This document shows positions 26,011 to 35,239 of a stretch of DNA of 64,000 nt, in pieces (within the stretch, counting starts at the first letter, position 1; each line of letters starts with the position of its first letter). A model generated the notes under the pieces. That model saw only the letters and a program-made list of their open reading frames with translations. It was not told where the DNA came from and searched no databases. The translations under genes and the position numbers were made by a program. Source of the DNA: an uncultured Pelagibacteraceae bacterium (lineage in GTDB: Bacteria; Pseudomonadota; Alphaproteobacteria; Pelagibacterales; Pelagibacteraceae); NCBI GenBank assembly GCA_902596975.1, contig CACJWS010000001.1, forward strand, positions 83,880 to 147,879. Reading direction: 5' to 3'.

Positions 26011-27506
26011 TCGAAGGAATACTTATCGGATTATCAACTGCTTTATCTCTAACAAATATTTTAATGGTGATGGTTGGATGTTTTGCAGGAACAATAATTG
26101 GAATGTTACCTGGACTTGGACCAATGACTGCAATAGCATTAATGATACCAATTACTTATGGATTTGATCCATCAACAGGCTTAATTTTAATGGCTGGTGT
26201 TTACTACGGTGCGGTATTTGGAGGATCTACATCTTCTATTTTGTTAAATGCGCCTGGAATACCGGGAACTGTTGCAACAGCATTTGATGGTTATCCAATG
26301 GCACAACAAGGTAAAGCTGGAAAAGCTTTAGCAATCGCTGCTTATAGTTCATTTGCAGGTGGAACAATTTCTGCAATATTTTTATTAGTTGCAGCCCCTA
26401 GTTTATCAAAAGTAAGTTTAGCTTTTAGGTCGCCTGACTATTTTGCGCTAATGATTTTAGGTTTAACTGCAATTTCTGCATTTTCATCTAAAGGACAATT
26501 TTTAAAAGCAATGATGATGGTAGTTTTAGGATTAATGTTAGCTACAGTTGGTCAGGATTCATTGTCAGATATAACAAGATTTACCTTTAACAATATGAAC
26601 TTAACTGACGGAATAAGCTTTGTATTAATTGTCATGGCTACATTTGCAATGAGTGAAGCTTTAACGATTATTTTTAGAGGGAAAGATCCAAACAGAGCTG
26701 CTAAACAAATCTCATTAACAGAACTAGGTTCGATTAAAGTAAATAAAGAAGAAACCATCAAAATGGCCAAAACAATACCTAGGTCATCTATATTAGGTTT
26801 TTTGATAGGTGTTTTACCTGGAGCAGGTGCAACTATTGCATCTTTCTTAGCATATGGAATGGAAAGAAATTATGTAAATGAAGAAGAAAAACAAAAGTTT
26901 GGAAAAGGTAGCGTTCATGGTTTATCAGCACCAGAGACAGCAAATAATGCGGCTTGCTCTGGTTCATTTGTTCCATTGCTAACATTAGGAATTCCAGGAA
27001 GTGGTACAACGGCTGTAATGCTTGGAGCTCTTTTAGGATTTGGTATTCAGCCAGGACCAAGACTTTATCAGACAAACCCTGAAATTTTTTGGTCGGTTAT
27101 TATGTCAATGTATATTGGTATGGTTGTACTTTTAATTTTAAATTTACCATTAATTCCCTATATCGCTAGAATTTTAGCGGTACCTAGAAATTACTTAATA
27201 CCTTTAATTTTATTTTTCTCAGTGACAGGAATTTATTTAATGTCATTTAATAATTTTGATATTTTTTTAATGATAGGTATTGCAGTGGTTGCAACTTTTT
27301 TAAGGCTCTACGATTTTCCCATGCCACCTTTAATATTAGCTTTTGTACTTGGAGGACTAATGGAGGAAACATTAAGAAGATCACTTTTAATAAGTGATGG
27401 GTCACCTAATTTTTTATGGGATAGACCAATAACTCTAATAATATTATTGATCACAATCACAATTGTTGGGTGGCAAATATTTTCAACTTTTAGAAAAAAA
27501 AATTAA
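26007..27506 (+). CDS. tctA: Tripartite tricarboxylate transporter large membrane subunit
   Basis: A 499-aa integral membrane protein, the transport subunit. It shows the TctA signatures GTIIGMLPGLGPMTAIALMIP and, in the second half, GVLPGAGATIASFLAYG, with NNAACSGSFVPLLTLGIPGSG. About twelve hydrophobic segments. Its end overlaps the convergent small membrane protein gene by four nt. Confidence 0.93.
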   Translation: MIEGILIGLSTALSLTNILMVMVGCFAGTIIGMLPGLGPMTAIALMIPITYGFDPSTGLILMAGVYYGAVFGGSTSSILLNAPGIPGTVATAFDGYPMAQQGKAGKALAIAAYSSFAGGTISAIFLLVAAPSLSKVSLAFRSPDYFALMILGLTAISAFSSKGQFLKAMMMVVLGLMLATVGQDSLSDITRFTFNNMNLTDGISFVLIVMATFAMSEALTIIFRGKDPNRAAKQISLTELGSIKVNKEETIKMAKTIPRSSILGFLIGVLPGAGATIASFLAYGMERNYVNEEEKQKFGKGSVHGLSAPETANNAACSGSFVPLLTLGIPGSGTTAVMLGALLGFGIQPGPRLYQTNPEIFWSVIMSMYIGMVVLLILNLPLIPYIARILAVPRNYLIPLILFFSVTGIYLMSFNNFDIFLMIGIAVVATFLRLYDFPMPPLILAFVLGGLMEETLRRSLLISDGSPNFLWDRPITLIILLITITIVGWQIFSTFRKKN

Positions 27507-27919
27507 ATATAAATTTTATCTGCTAGACCGTAACAAAGAATCCCGCTTAAAACTGTCAAAATTCCTGAGGCAATTACCCCTTCGCTATTTGTTTTTTCGT
27601 TATGTCCAAGCTTATTGATATAAATTGTATATATCCCAATTAAAAAATATAAAACGTTTTGAGCAAAAATTAATGTAAAGAAACCCCATGTTCCTGCCAA
27701 ACCATCTTCTTTAACTAATATTATGTATAGTGCTACTAAAACTGATGCAACAAACGGTGCTCCAAAAAATCTAACCATTACAGCTGCAGAGTGATCTATA
27801 TTGTATTGATCTAAAAATGACTTTGTTGCAACAACTGTTCTGAAAGCATAAACGGCGTAAACAATAAAATGTAAAATAAAAATACTTAAATAAATTATTC
27901 CATTAAATTTATCTAGCAT
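27503..27919 (-). CDS. Hypothetical four-helix membrane protein
   Basis: A 138-aa protein I do not recognise. Four hydrophobic stretches are visible (about 8-25, 45-65, 75-100 and 118-135), with short loops containing RTVVATKSFLDQYNID and GHNEKTNSEG. It is ten nt downstream of a GT4 glycosyltransferase gene on the same strand and may be co-transcribed with it. No function assigned. Confidence 0.65.
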   Translation of the reverse strand: MLDKFNGIIYLSIFILHFIVYAVYAFRTVVATKSFLDQYNIDHSAAVMVRFFGAPFVASVLVALYIILVKEDGLAGTWGFFTLIFAQNVLYFLIGIYTIYINKLGHNEKTNSEGVIASGILTVLSGILCYGLADKIYI

Positions 27920-27928
27920 GTTTTAACT

Positions 27929-29011
27929 TTATAAGATTCTTTTATAGTTTTCAATTATCTTATCCCAAAGAAAATTTTCGGCATGACTTTTGCACTCTTT
28001 TCCAAACTCAATATATTTATTACCTTCAAATAAACTATCTATACTTGAATAAATTTCATCTAGACTATTACCATCACAAATTAATCCCGTTTTATTATGA
28101 ACAATTGCATCAGAAGCACCACCATCTTTTCCACCTATAGATGGAATCCCATATTGCGCAGCTTCAATAAAAGAAATTCCAAAACCCTCGACTGAAGTTT
28201 TGTGAATTATTGATGGCATTATAAAAATATTTGATTTTACAATTAATGCATTTTTTAATTCATTAGATATATCGCTTAAAAAATTTACGTATTTATCAAG
28301 TTTTAATTCTATCACTAATTTTTTTAAATTTTCTTCTTCATTTCCGTATCCTATACAAGTGTAAGTAATATCAGGATATTTCTCTTTTAAATTCCGAATA
28401 GCCATTATAACTTTTTCGTGATTTTTTCTTTTGTCAAATCTAGAAACAGTAATTAGCCTTTGTTTTTTTCCTTTTAGTATTTCTTCTGCTTGTTTAAGGT
28501 CGTCTTTTGGAATCTCTTCAACAGGATCTATACCTGGATTTATGACTATTAATCTTTTTTCTTCAACTCCAAGACTAACCGCTAAATTTTTTGTAAAGTT
28601 TGAGTTTGCCACCACATAATCAACATTATTTAAAACCTCTAGAACTTTTTTGTTTAACCTAGATCCTTTTGGGTGGTTAATTTCTTTAGAATGAATTAAA
28701 CATATTTTCTTTTTTGAAGATTTTATAAGTTCTAAACTTTTCCAATGATCTGCTATAATGCAATTTACATTTTTATTTTTATTTAAATATTCATTTATAA
28801 GTAAAGATTTTCTGTATTTTCTTAATAATTTAACTCCACTAACTCTTTCAATTGTAAATGAAACTTTAACATCGAATTTTTTATGATCCTCATGATAATC
28901 TGCAAATACTTTAACCATATCAAGTTTTGATAAAGATCTTGCTAATCCCCACATTAGATTTTGCATACCACCAACTTCGGGTGGAAAGGTTCTAGTTATT
29001 ACTAAATACAT
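27929..29011 (-). CDS. Glycosyltransferase family 4
   Basis: A 360-aa GT-B retaining transferase. The N-terminus FPPEVGGMQNLMWGLARSL is the acceptor-side glycine-rich loop of GT4, the C-terminal half holds ITVSRFDKRKNHEKVI and the nucleotide-sugar motif EGFGISFIEAAQYGIPSIGGKDGG (E..G...EA). Probably surface polysaccharide or LPS assembly. It overlaps the thioredoxin-like gene by one base. Confidence 0.87.
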   Translation of the reverse strand: MYLVITRTFPPEVGGMQNLMWGLARSLSKLDMVKVFADYHEDHKKFDVKVSFTIERVSGVKLLRKYRKSLLINEYLNKNKNVNCIIADHWKSLELIKSSKKKICLIHSKEINHPKGSRLNKKVLEVLNNVDYVVANSNFTKNLAVSLGVEEKRLIVINPGIDPVEEIPKDDLKQAEEILKGKKQRLITVSRFDKRKNHEKVIMAIRNLKEKYPDITYTCIGYGNEEENLKKLVIELKLDKYVNFLSDISNELKNALIVKSNIFIMPSIIHKTSVEGFGISFIEAAQYGIPSIGGKDGGASDAIVHNKTGLICDGNSLDEIYSSIDSLFEGNKYIEFGKECKSHAENFLWDKIIENYKRIL

Positions 29012-29565
29012 TAATTAGATGACCACTTAATACCACAACCCATACTTGGGAATTGTTCTTCAGGACCATTACCTGTTTCTGAAACTTGTTTCATCGCAAT
29101 AAATAAATCACTATCTCCAGATCTCACAGGTTTTAGTTCTCTTAATTCTCTTATTCTTCCTCTATATTGAAGACCAAAATCTTTATCATAACCGAAAAAA
29201 TCTGGAGTACATACAGCATCATATTTTTTTGCAATGTCTTGTGTTTCATCAATCAGGTAAGGAAAATTAAACTTATGTTTAATTGCAAACTCTATCATTT
29301 TTTCAAAAGAGTCTTCTGGATAATTAATTGGATCATTAGAGCATATAGCAACTGAATTTATTCCTAAATCATTAAGTTTATTACAATCCTCCACCACATC
29401 TTTTATAATTGCTTTTACATAAGGACAATGATTACAAATAAACATTATCAAAGTTCCATTTTCACCTTTGATGTCATTTAATGATATTAATTTCTTCTCC
29501 GTAGATTTTAATTCGAAGTTTTCAGCTTTTTTTCCAAAATCACATACTGGTGTTTTAATAGGCAT
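29011..29565 (-). CDS. Thioredoxin-fold AhpC/TSA-type redox protein
   Basis: A 184-aa thioredoxin-fold protein. It has the AhpC/TSA/Redoxin start DFGKKAENFEL and the active segment FICNHCPYVKAI, with a CxxC (Cys-Asn-His-Cys) followed by Pro. Known: such thiol peroxidase-like proteins reduce peroxides or transfer thiol electrons; physiological role uncertain. Also contains TPDFFGYDKDFGLQYRGRI. No signal peptide, so cytoplasmic. Coupled to the downstream GT4 gene by a one-base overlap. Confidence 0.82.
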   Translation of the reverse strand: MPIKTPVCDFGKKAENFELKSTEKKLISLNDIKGENGTLIMFICNHCPYVKAIIKDVVEDCNKLNDLGINSVAICSNDPINYPEDSFEKMIEFAIKHKFNFPYLIDETQDIAKKYDAVCTPDFFGYDKDFGLQYRGRIRELRELKPVRSGDSDLFIAMKQVSETGNGPEEQFPSMGCGIKWSSN

Positions 29566-29585
29566 AATGTAATAATATATAAATT

Positions 29586-30098
29586 ATGTTTTACGATTTG
29601 GAAGATAAAAAACCAAAAAACTCTGGCGAAAATTGGGTAGCGCCAAATGCAACTATTATTGGAGATGTCACATTAGAAAAAAACTCCAGTGTTTGGTTTA
29701 ATGCTGTAATTAGAGGGGATAATGAAAACATTCATGTTGGAGAAGGTTCAAATGTTCAAGATGGGAGCGTTCTACATACTGACCCAGGCTGCCCATTAAG
29801 AATAGGTAAAGACGTAACCATTGGTCATATCGTTATGCTTCATGGATGTACAATTGGAGACAATAGTTTAATAGGTATTGGAGCTGTCATTTTAAATAAT
29901 GCGAAAATAGGCAAAAACTGCATCATTGGTGCAAAAGCATTAATAACTGAAAACAAAGAAATTCCAGACAACTCATTAGTAGTTGGAGCTCCAGGAAGAG
30001 TAGTTAGAAAACTTACAGACGAAGAGATAGATAAAATTACAGAGAACGCAAAACATTATCAGGACAATTGGAAAAGATACTTGAAGACAGTTTTTTAA
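29586..30098 (+). CDS. Gamma-carbonic anhydrase family protein
   Basis: A 170-aa left-handed beta-helix protein of the YrdA/PaaY/CamH group. Repeating hexapeptides run from about residue 15 to 145, with the metal-site histidines in LHTDPG and GHIVMLHGCTIGD. These proteins bind Zn or Fe; carbonic anhydrase activity varies by member. Divergent from the thioredoxin-like gene with a 20-nt gap. Confidence 0.88.
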   Translation: MFYDLEDKKPKNSGENWVAPNATIIGDVTLEKNSSVWFNAVIRGDNENIHVGEGSNVQDGSVLHTDPGCPLRIGKDVTIGHIVMLHGCTIGDNSLIGIGAVILNNAKIGKNCIIGAKALITENKEIPDNSLVVGAPGRVVRKLTDEEIDKITENAKHYQDNWKRYLKTVF

Positions 30099-30137
30099 CA
30101 TGTTTACAATATTTTTTTTACAAAGTTAATAATAGTA

Positions 30138-30911
30138 ATGATGCATAATTATTTTACTATTACAGCTGGCAGAACAGGATCTGCATGGTTAGCATCTTTT
30201 TTATCACAAAACTTAAATATTAGTGAAGTGCATGAGTTTCTGGGTATTAACGATTTTGGAAATAAAATGCCAGATATACGAACTATGAGAAACTTTAATA
30301 ATTTTGGTAATAATGAATTTGTACAAGATTTTTGGAAGAGAAAGTTTGGATATATACCCAATGAATTATATTCAGAAACTAATCATACATTATGCAAGTG
30401 TGGGTTAGTTGAAAATATTATTTTGAATAAAAGAGAAAATTACACAACTCTTATAATTCTTAAAAGAGATATGACAGACCAATGTGTAAGTTATTTAGAG
30501 AGAAACGATTTTGGAAATATTACATTAGCATGGCAATGGTATTTACATCCATCTTATTTGAAAAAAATTATAAATCCAAAACCATTTATGCAATTTGGAA
30601 ATTTAGGTCAACCTCTATGGTATTGCTATGAAATGGCAGCAAGACAAGAATATTATTCTCAAAAATTCTCTGATAAAGTAAAAATGATCGAGGTAAGTCT
30701 TGAAGAAATAGTAACTAACATTGGAGCAAAAAAGTTACATTTAGATTTAGATTTTAGTGGTGAATGCAAAATACCTACAAAAAAAAATCAAAATAAAGCT
30801 AATCGAAATACTCAATTGATTGCCTATGTTAAAGATATCGTAGAAAAAAAAATAAAAATTGATATGCCTGATATTGTTAAAAAAGCGATTAAAAATGGCT
30901 TTACTTTTTAA
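30138..30911 (+). CDS. P-loop sulfotransferase-like protein
   Basis: A 257-aa protein whose N-terminus TITAGRTGSAWLASFL resembles the 5'-phosphosulfate-binding loop of sulfotransferases, with LIILKRDMTDQCVSYLERND matching the 3'-phosphate region (Arg, then Ser). Sulfotransferase family assignment is moderate; the acceptor is unknown. Start is one of two tandem ATGs. No overlap with neighbours. Confidence 0.6.
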   Translation: MMHNYFTITAGRTGSAWLASFLSQNLNISEVHEFLGINDFGNKMPDIRTMRNFNNFGNNEFVQDFWKRKFGYIPNELYSETNHTLCKCGLVENIILNKRENYTTLIILKRDMTDQCVSYLERNDFGNITLAWQWYLHPSYLKKIINPKPFMQFGNLGQPLWYCYEMAARQEYYSQKFSDKVKMIEVSLEEIVTNIGAKKLHLDLDFSGECKIPTKKNQNKANRNTQLIAYVKDIVEKKIKIDMPDIVKKAIKNGFTF

Positions 30912-30931
30912 TAGAAAGAAAAATTAAAAAT

Positions 30932-31222
30932 ATGCCAAAAGGTTATGTAATTGCACAATTAAGAGTAACCAATCCAGAAAATTATAAAGAGTACATTGAA
31001 AAAGTAAATCCAATTGTAAAAAAATTTGATGGAGAGTTTTTAGTTAGAAATGGTGAATATCAAATATTTGATGGTGAAACTAAATTTCCAAGAATAATAG
31101 TTCTAAAATTTCCAAGTTATGAAAGAGCTCTAGAGTGGTATAATTCGGAAGAATATAAACCTATAAAACAGATTAGACTCGATAATTCTGAAGGCACAAA
31201 TATAATAATTAGAGGATTATGA
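30932..31222 (+). CDS. DUF1330-domain protein
   Basis: A 96-aa ferredoxin-like (dimeric alpha/beta-barrel) protein: MPKGYVIAQLRVTNPENYKEYIEKV, then GEFLVRNGEYQIFDGE and the conserved RIIVLKFPSYERALEWYNSEEYKPI. Function of DUF1330 is unknown. It overlaps the next gene by four nt (ATGA). Confidence 0.9.
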   Translation: MPKGYVIAQLRVTNPENYKEYIEKVNPIVKKFDGEFLVRNGEYQIFDGETKFPRIIVLKFPSYERALEWYNSEEYKPIKQIRLDNSEGTNIIIRGL

Positions 31223-32085
31223 AAAAAATATTATTAGCATTATTAATTACATTATTTAGTTCATCAATATTCGCATCAGATGAAAAACCAGGTAGATTTT
31301 TTGAAGACCAACCAGATGTAACTGATGATTATCAAATTCATTTTATTTATTTTCTTGCAAAAAAAACAGAAGATAATGAAAGAGACATAAATGGCTGGAT
31401 AGAAAAAGAAGTCAAAAAAATAGATGATTTATTTTTTAAAATGACTGGCAATAAGCAAAGATTAAAATTTGATTATCGACGAGATGGCAAACTAGATATC
31501 TCATTTGTAAGAATGGATCGTAAAGCTAGAAAAGGTGGATGGAATGTTAATTATCCAGATTATTACTTACAAAAACAAGGATTTAATAATCCAAAAAAAT
31601 TATATTTCTCATTTACAGATGCGGCAAGCGGAGATGGAGGTCAAATGGGGCCTCATCATGGATACTTGTTTATAAAAAGAGCATCAGGTCAAATTACTAA
31701 AATTTCAATTCATGAATTACTTCATGGCAATGGTTTTGCTATGCCTTGTACTAAAGGAGTTAAAAATGGAGCACATTTAAGTACTGGTATTCTTAGTCAA
31801 AATCTTTCAAAAAAATTTGGAAAAGGAGTTTACGATCACAATGATCCAACTTGTCCAGATTTAAAAGACTCTGTTTATTTAACTCCAACCTCAGATAATC
31901 CATTTGATCCACTTCAAATTGCTTGTGCTTTAGGTCAAAAGAAAAGAGGCAATCCTCCTGGAAATTATCAAATTCCAGAAAGATATACTCATAAAAAATT
32001 GCGTAAAGGACGAAAAAATGAATGGTGTACCTATAAGTTAACTGAATATGCCAAAGAAGATTGGTTTAAAAAATGGAAAGAATAA
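31219..32085 (+). CDS. Secreted HELLH-motif protein, possible zinc metallopeptidase
   Basis: Unrecognised 288-aa protein with a signal peptide (MKKILLALLITLFSSSIFAS). His165-Glu166-Leu-Leu-His169 (ISIHELLHGNGFAMPC) fits HExxH, followed by G-x-G as in zincins; the third metzincin ligand position is Met, so a distal ligand would be needed. Cysteines near residues 178, 213, 234 and 273 could form disulfides in the periplasm. Family not identified, so protease activity is inference. Translationally coupled to the DUF1330 gene. Confidence 0.65.
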   Translation: MKKILLALLITLFSSSIFASDEKPGRFFEDQPDVTDDYQIHFIYFLAKKTEDNERDINGWIEKEVKKIDDLFFKMTGNKQRLKFDYRRDGKLDISFVRMDRKARKGGWNVNYPDYYLQKQGFNNPKKLYFSFTDAASGDGGQMGPHHGYLFIKRASGQITKISIHELLHGNGFAMPCTKGVKNGAHLSTGILSQNLSKKFGKGVYDHNDPTCPDLKDSVYLTPTSDNPFDPLQIACALGQKKRGNPPGNYQIPERYTHKKLRKGRKNEWCTYKLTEYAKEDWFKKWKE

Positions 32086-32099
32086 TCTTGTAAAATTTA

Positions 32100-32498
32100 T
32101 TATTTATCACTTAGTTTTAATATTTTAAAAGATAGTTTTAATTTAGGAAATCTTTTGTTTAAAATTGCTTTAATTTTTTCAAACGAGTCTTTATGAATTT
32201 TCTTTTCTATAAGCGAACTAAATTCTTTTTTTCCATTTACTAGTTTGGCTGCACCACAATCTTCGTGATTAATAACTATTAATTTATTAATATTATGCAA
32301 CTTTATCGAAGTTGATAAATTATCCAAAAAGGTTGATTGCCATTTTTTAAATTTTTTAGAAGTTACACCAATGGCTGCTCCAGCAATAGTAAATGAGCTA
32401 TATTTTCCAGTTAATTTCTTTTTTTTTAAATAATTAAAAACTTTTGGCTGAAACCTTGGATCCATACATGACAAAACCATAGCTTCATATTTTTTCAT
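32100..32498 (-). CDS. Minimal beta-carbonic-anhydrase-like protein
   Basis: A 132-aa protein with the beta-CA zinc motifs: Cys11-x-Asp13-x-Arg15 (SCMDPR) and His78-x-x-Cys81 (NHEDCGA). It is much shorter than usual beta-CAs (about 200 aa) and lacks the C-terminal part. The start at 32498 forms a TAATG overlap with the preceding gene's stop, so it was preferred to the ATG at 32513. Could be a catalytic or a zinc-binding relative; CA activity is unproven. Confidence 0.7.
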   Translation of the reverse strand: MKKYEAMVLSCMDPRFQPKVFNYLKKKKLTGKYSSFTIAGAAIGVTSKKFKKWQSTFLDNLSTSIKLHNINKLIVINHEDCGAAKLVNGKKEFSSLIEKKIHKDSFEKIKAILNKRFPKLKLSFKILKLSDK

Positions 32499-33103
32499 TA
32501 TGGCACCAACCAAGTATCTTTACTATTATTAATGTCAAATCTAGCTCTTCGATGACCTTTTGCAGCTAAATATAACCATTCTATAGATTTAATTTTACAC
32601 TGTATAACAGTAAAGTTTTTATATCCTTCTTCGCTTTGTTCTTTTGTATAATCAAAATTATCTAATTCAGGTTTTAAACCAGACGTTGGAATATCAGACT
32701 CTGTACCTGGTCCATTATCTACTAAGTAACATTTACGACTTATATGTTGAGTTTTTTCCCAAGATTGTTTTGTTATGTCATTATTGTGATTGATAATTGC
32801 CTCAACTTTTAATCTAACCTGAATTTTTTCATCTTTATCGTAAAATAACATAGATGAATTAGGATTTTTTTCTAAGATTTTAATTTTATCAGATCTAATA
32901 TCACTGTGGAATTGAACTAAATTATTTTGTTCATCTGATTTTCTAAGAACAACAATTCTACTTTCAATATTGTCTTCACTCCCACATGAAAAAACAGGTA
33001 TTCTAAAAGGAGACGATCTATTAGTAACTGCATCAGTTAACATTAACCAAATTTTCTTTTTTATTTCGGAAAAATCCTCGTAGTAGGAAACAGTGGTAGA
33101 CAC
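32498..33103 (-). CDS. Pyridoxamine-5'-phosphate oxidase-like FMN-binding protein
   Basis: A 201-aa split-barrel flavoprotein of the PNPOx family. FRIPVFSCGSEDNIESRIVVLR is the N-terminal barrel, SDIRSDKIKILEKNPNSSMLFYD the flavin-contact segment, and the C-terminus AKGHRRARFDINNSKDTWLVP is the PNPOx-type substrate end. Exact reaction unknown. GTG start at 33103, two nt after the dehydrogenase stop. Same leftward operon as the following CA-like gene. Confidence 0.78.
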   Translation of the reverse strand: MSTTVSYYEDFSEIKKKIWLMLTDAVTNRSSPFRIPVFSCGSEDNIESRIVVLRKSDEQNNLVQFHSDIRSDKIKILEKNPNSSMLFYDKDEKIQVRLKVEAIINHNNDITKQSWEKTQHISRKCYLVDNGPGTESDIPTSGLKPELDNFDYTKEQSEEGYKNFTVIQCKIKSIEWLYLAAKGHRRARFDINNSKDTWLVP

Positions 33104-33105
33104 AA

Positions 33106-33981
33106 TTACTTTTTCTTTTTTAATCTAGCTATTAAACTTGAGCTATCCCAACGGTTTCCACCCATTTTTTGAACTTCAGCATAATAACCGTCAACAATTT
33201 CTGTTACTGGTACAGGTGAACCATTTCTTTTTGCTTCTTCAATGCAAATTTTTAAATCTTTTCTCATCCAATCTACAGCAAATCCGTAATCAAATTTATC
33301 AGCTACCATAGTTTTATATCTATTTTCCATTTGCCATGACTGAGCTGCACCTTTTGAAATAGTCTCCATAACTTTATCCATATCTAAACCTGCGTTAATT
33401 CCAAAATTTACTGCTTCAGATAAGCCTTGAACTAAACCACCAATACACATTTGATTAACCATCTTAGTTAATTGTCCATTACCTGATGGTCCTATTAAAG
33501 TTACTTTTTTACTATAACAATCAATTATTGGTTCTGCCTTTTTAAAATCATTTTCATCTCCACCAACCATTACAGTTAATATCCCACCTTCAGCACCCGA
33601 TTGTCCTCCAGATATAGGAGCATCTAAAAAACCAAATCCTTTATCTTTTGCAGCTTTATAAAGTTCTCTAGAAATTTCAGCAGACACTGTTGAATTATCT
33701 ATATATACACATCCTTCTTTAGCATTATGAAATAACCCATTATCACCTAAAGAGACTTGTCTTAAGTCATCATCATTTCCAACACACGTAAAAATAAAAT
33801 CAGCATCTTTAGCAGCTTCAGATGGTGTATCAGCCATATTACCTTTGTATTCACCAATCCATTTTTCCGCTTTTGATTTTGTTCTGTTAAAAACAGTTAC
33901 ATTATGTCCTGCTTTTGATATATATCCTGCCATTGGATAACCCATTACACCAAGACCTATGAAAGCAACTTTAGAAGTCAT
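33106..33981 (-). CDS. Beta-hydroxyacid dehydrogenase (3-hydroxyisobutyrate dehydrogenase / tartronate semialdehyde reductase type)
   Basis: A 291-aa NAD(P)-dependent enzyme. Rossmann motif GLGVMGYPMAGYISKAG (9-25), substrate loop DAPISGGQSGAEGG and catalytic lysine in GNGQLTKMVNQMC. Members oxidise 3-hydroxyisobutyrate, reduce tartronate semialdehyde or act on related acids; sequence alone does not decide. First gene of a leftward group with the PNPOx-like and CA-like genes, and divergent from an MFS gene with an 8-nt gap. Confidence 0.87.
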   Translation of the reverse strand: MTSKVAFIGLGVMGYPMAGYISKAGHNVTVFNRTKSKAEKWIGEYKGNMADTPSEAAKDADFIFTCVGNDDDLRQVSLGDNGLFHNAKEGCVYIDNSTVSAEISRELYKAAKDKGFGFLDAPISGGQSGAEGGILTVMVGGDENDFKKAEPIIDCYSKKVTLIGPSGNGQLTKMVNQMCIGGLVQGLSEAVNFGINAGLDMDKVMETISKGAAQSWQMENRYKTMVADKFDYGFAVDWMRKDLKICIEEAKRNGSPVPVTEIVDGYYAEVQKMGGNRWDSSSLIARLKKKK

Positions 33982-33989
33982 ATTTTTTT

Positions 33990-35198
33990 ATGTTTAAAAA
34001 TTTAAGTTTAAAAGTAATCGTATTTGGATTTATATTTACATTTTTTTCAAGCTTTGGACAGAGTTTTTTTCTTGGAATATTCAATACAAGTATAAGAGAG
34101 ACACTATCGATAACTCATGGACAATTTGGCTCAATATATGCATCTGCAACATTGTGCAGTAGTTTACTACTAATATGGGTTGGAAAGAAAATTGATGATA
34201 TAAATATTTTCCGATTTGCAATCTATGTAACATTGCTTTTATCTTTTTCTTGTTTTTTCTTTTCAAAAATTTCATCAATAGTTTTTTTATTCATTGCAAT
34301 TTTCTTAATGCGGTTTTCAGGACAGGGAATGATGTCTCATACTGCAACAACAACAGTTTCAAGATATTTTACAAAATCACGGGGTAGGGCATTAAGTATT
34401 TGTTGGTTTGGTTTATCAAGTGCTGAATTTATTTTACCTGTTTTAATGGTATTTTTGTTGTCATTAACGACTTGGCAAAATATTTGGACTGTAATTGCAA
34501 TATTAATTTTAATATTTTTACCTATTGCATCATTCTTTTTAGTTCGAACTGTTAAACTTGATACGAGAGAAAGCACTGAAGGTGAAGAATTTAAAGAGGA
34601 AAATATTAAGCAATGGAAAAGAATTGAAGTAATAAAAGATTATAAATTTTATATAGTAAGCATGAATATGCTGGCCATGCCTTGGATTGCAACTGGTGTA
34701 TTTGTTTATCAGTCATTTATTACTGAGTCAAAAAACTGGGGACCATTTGTAATTGCTCAGTCTTTTATGTCTTATTCAGTATTTTCAGTAATTACTCTTT
34801 TAATATCTGGTTTTTTAATTGATAAATTCACAAGTCGAAAACTTTTAATTTTTATGAATATTCCTTTATTTCTATCGACTTTTGTAATTATTTATTTTGA
34901 TGCACAATTAACTGCATTTATATTTTTAGGTTTAATTGGAATATCAAATGGTTTGGCAAACGTTTTGGGATCTTCCACATGGGCCGAGGTTTATGGTGTA
35001 AAGCATATTGGATCTATTAAAGCTTTGACCACTGCACTTATGGTTTTTTCAACAGCTTTCGGAACTGCTCTTTTTGGTATTTTAATTGATATCGGATTTT
35101 CAATTGAGAAAATTGCTATAATATCTGCACTTTATATACTTATTTCTTTTATTCTTCTTTTTTTAGTTAGAAAAAAATTAAATCCAATTTTAGTATAA
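33990..35198 (+). CDS. MFS transporter
   Basis: A 402-aa carrier with twelve hydrophobic spans. It has the MFS loop-2/3 WVGKKIDDINIFRFA, GQGMMSHTATTTVSRYFTKSRGRALSI and a second-half SGFLIDKFTSRKLLIFMN. Resembles monocarboxylate- or oxalate-type members; substrate unknown. No close operon partner on its strand. Confidence 0.87.
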   Translation: MFKNLSLKVIVFGFIFTFFSSFGQSFFLGIFNTSIRETLSITHGQFGSIYASATLCSSLLLIWVGKKIDDINIFRFAIYVTLLLSFSCFFFSKISSIVFLFIAIFLMRFSGQGMMSHTATTTVSRYFTKSRGRALSICWFGLSSAEFILPVLMVFLLSLTTWQNIWTVIAILILIFLPIASFFLVRTVKLDTRESTEGEEFKEENIKQWKRIEVIKDYKFYIVSMNMLAMPWIATGVFVYQSFITESKNWGPFVIAQSFMSYSVFSVITLLISGFLIDKFTSRKLLIFMNIPLFLSTFVIIYFDAQLTAFIFLGLIGISNGLANVLGSSTWAEVYGVKHIGSIKALTTALMVFSTAFGTALFGILIDIGFSIEKIAIISALYILISFILLFLVRKKLNPILV

Positions 35199-35239
35199 AA
35201 CACTTGATTTTGTTGATCTTGGAGTATATTTAATCGCCC

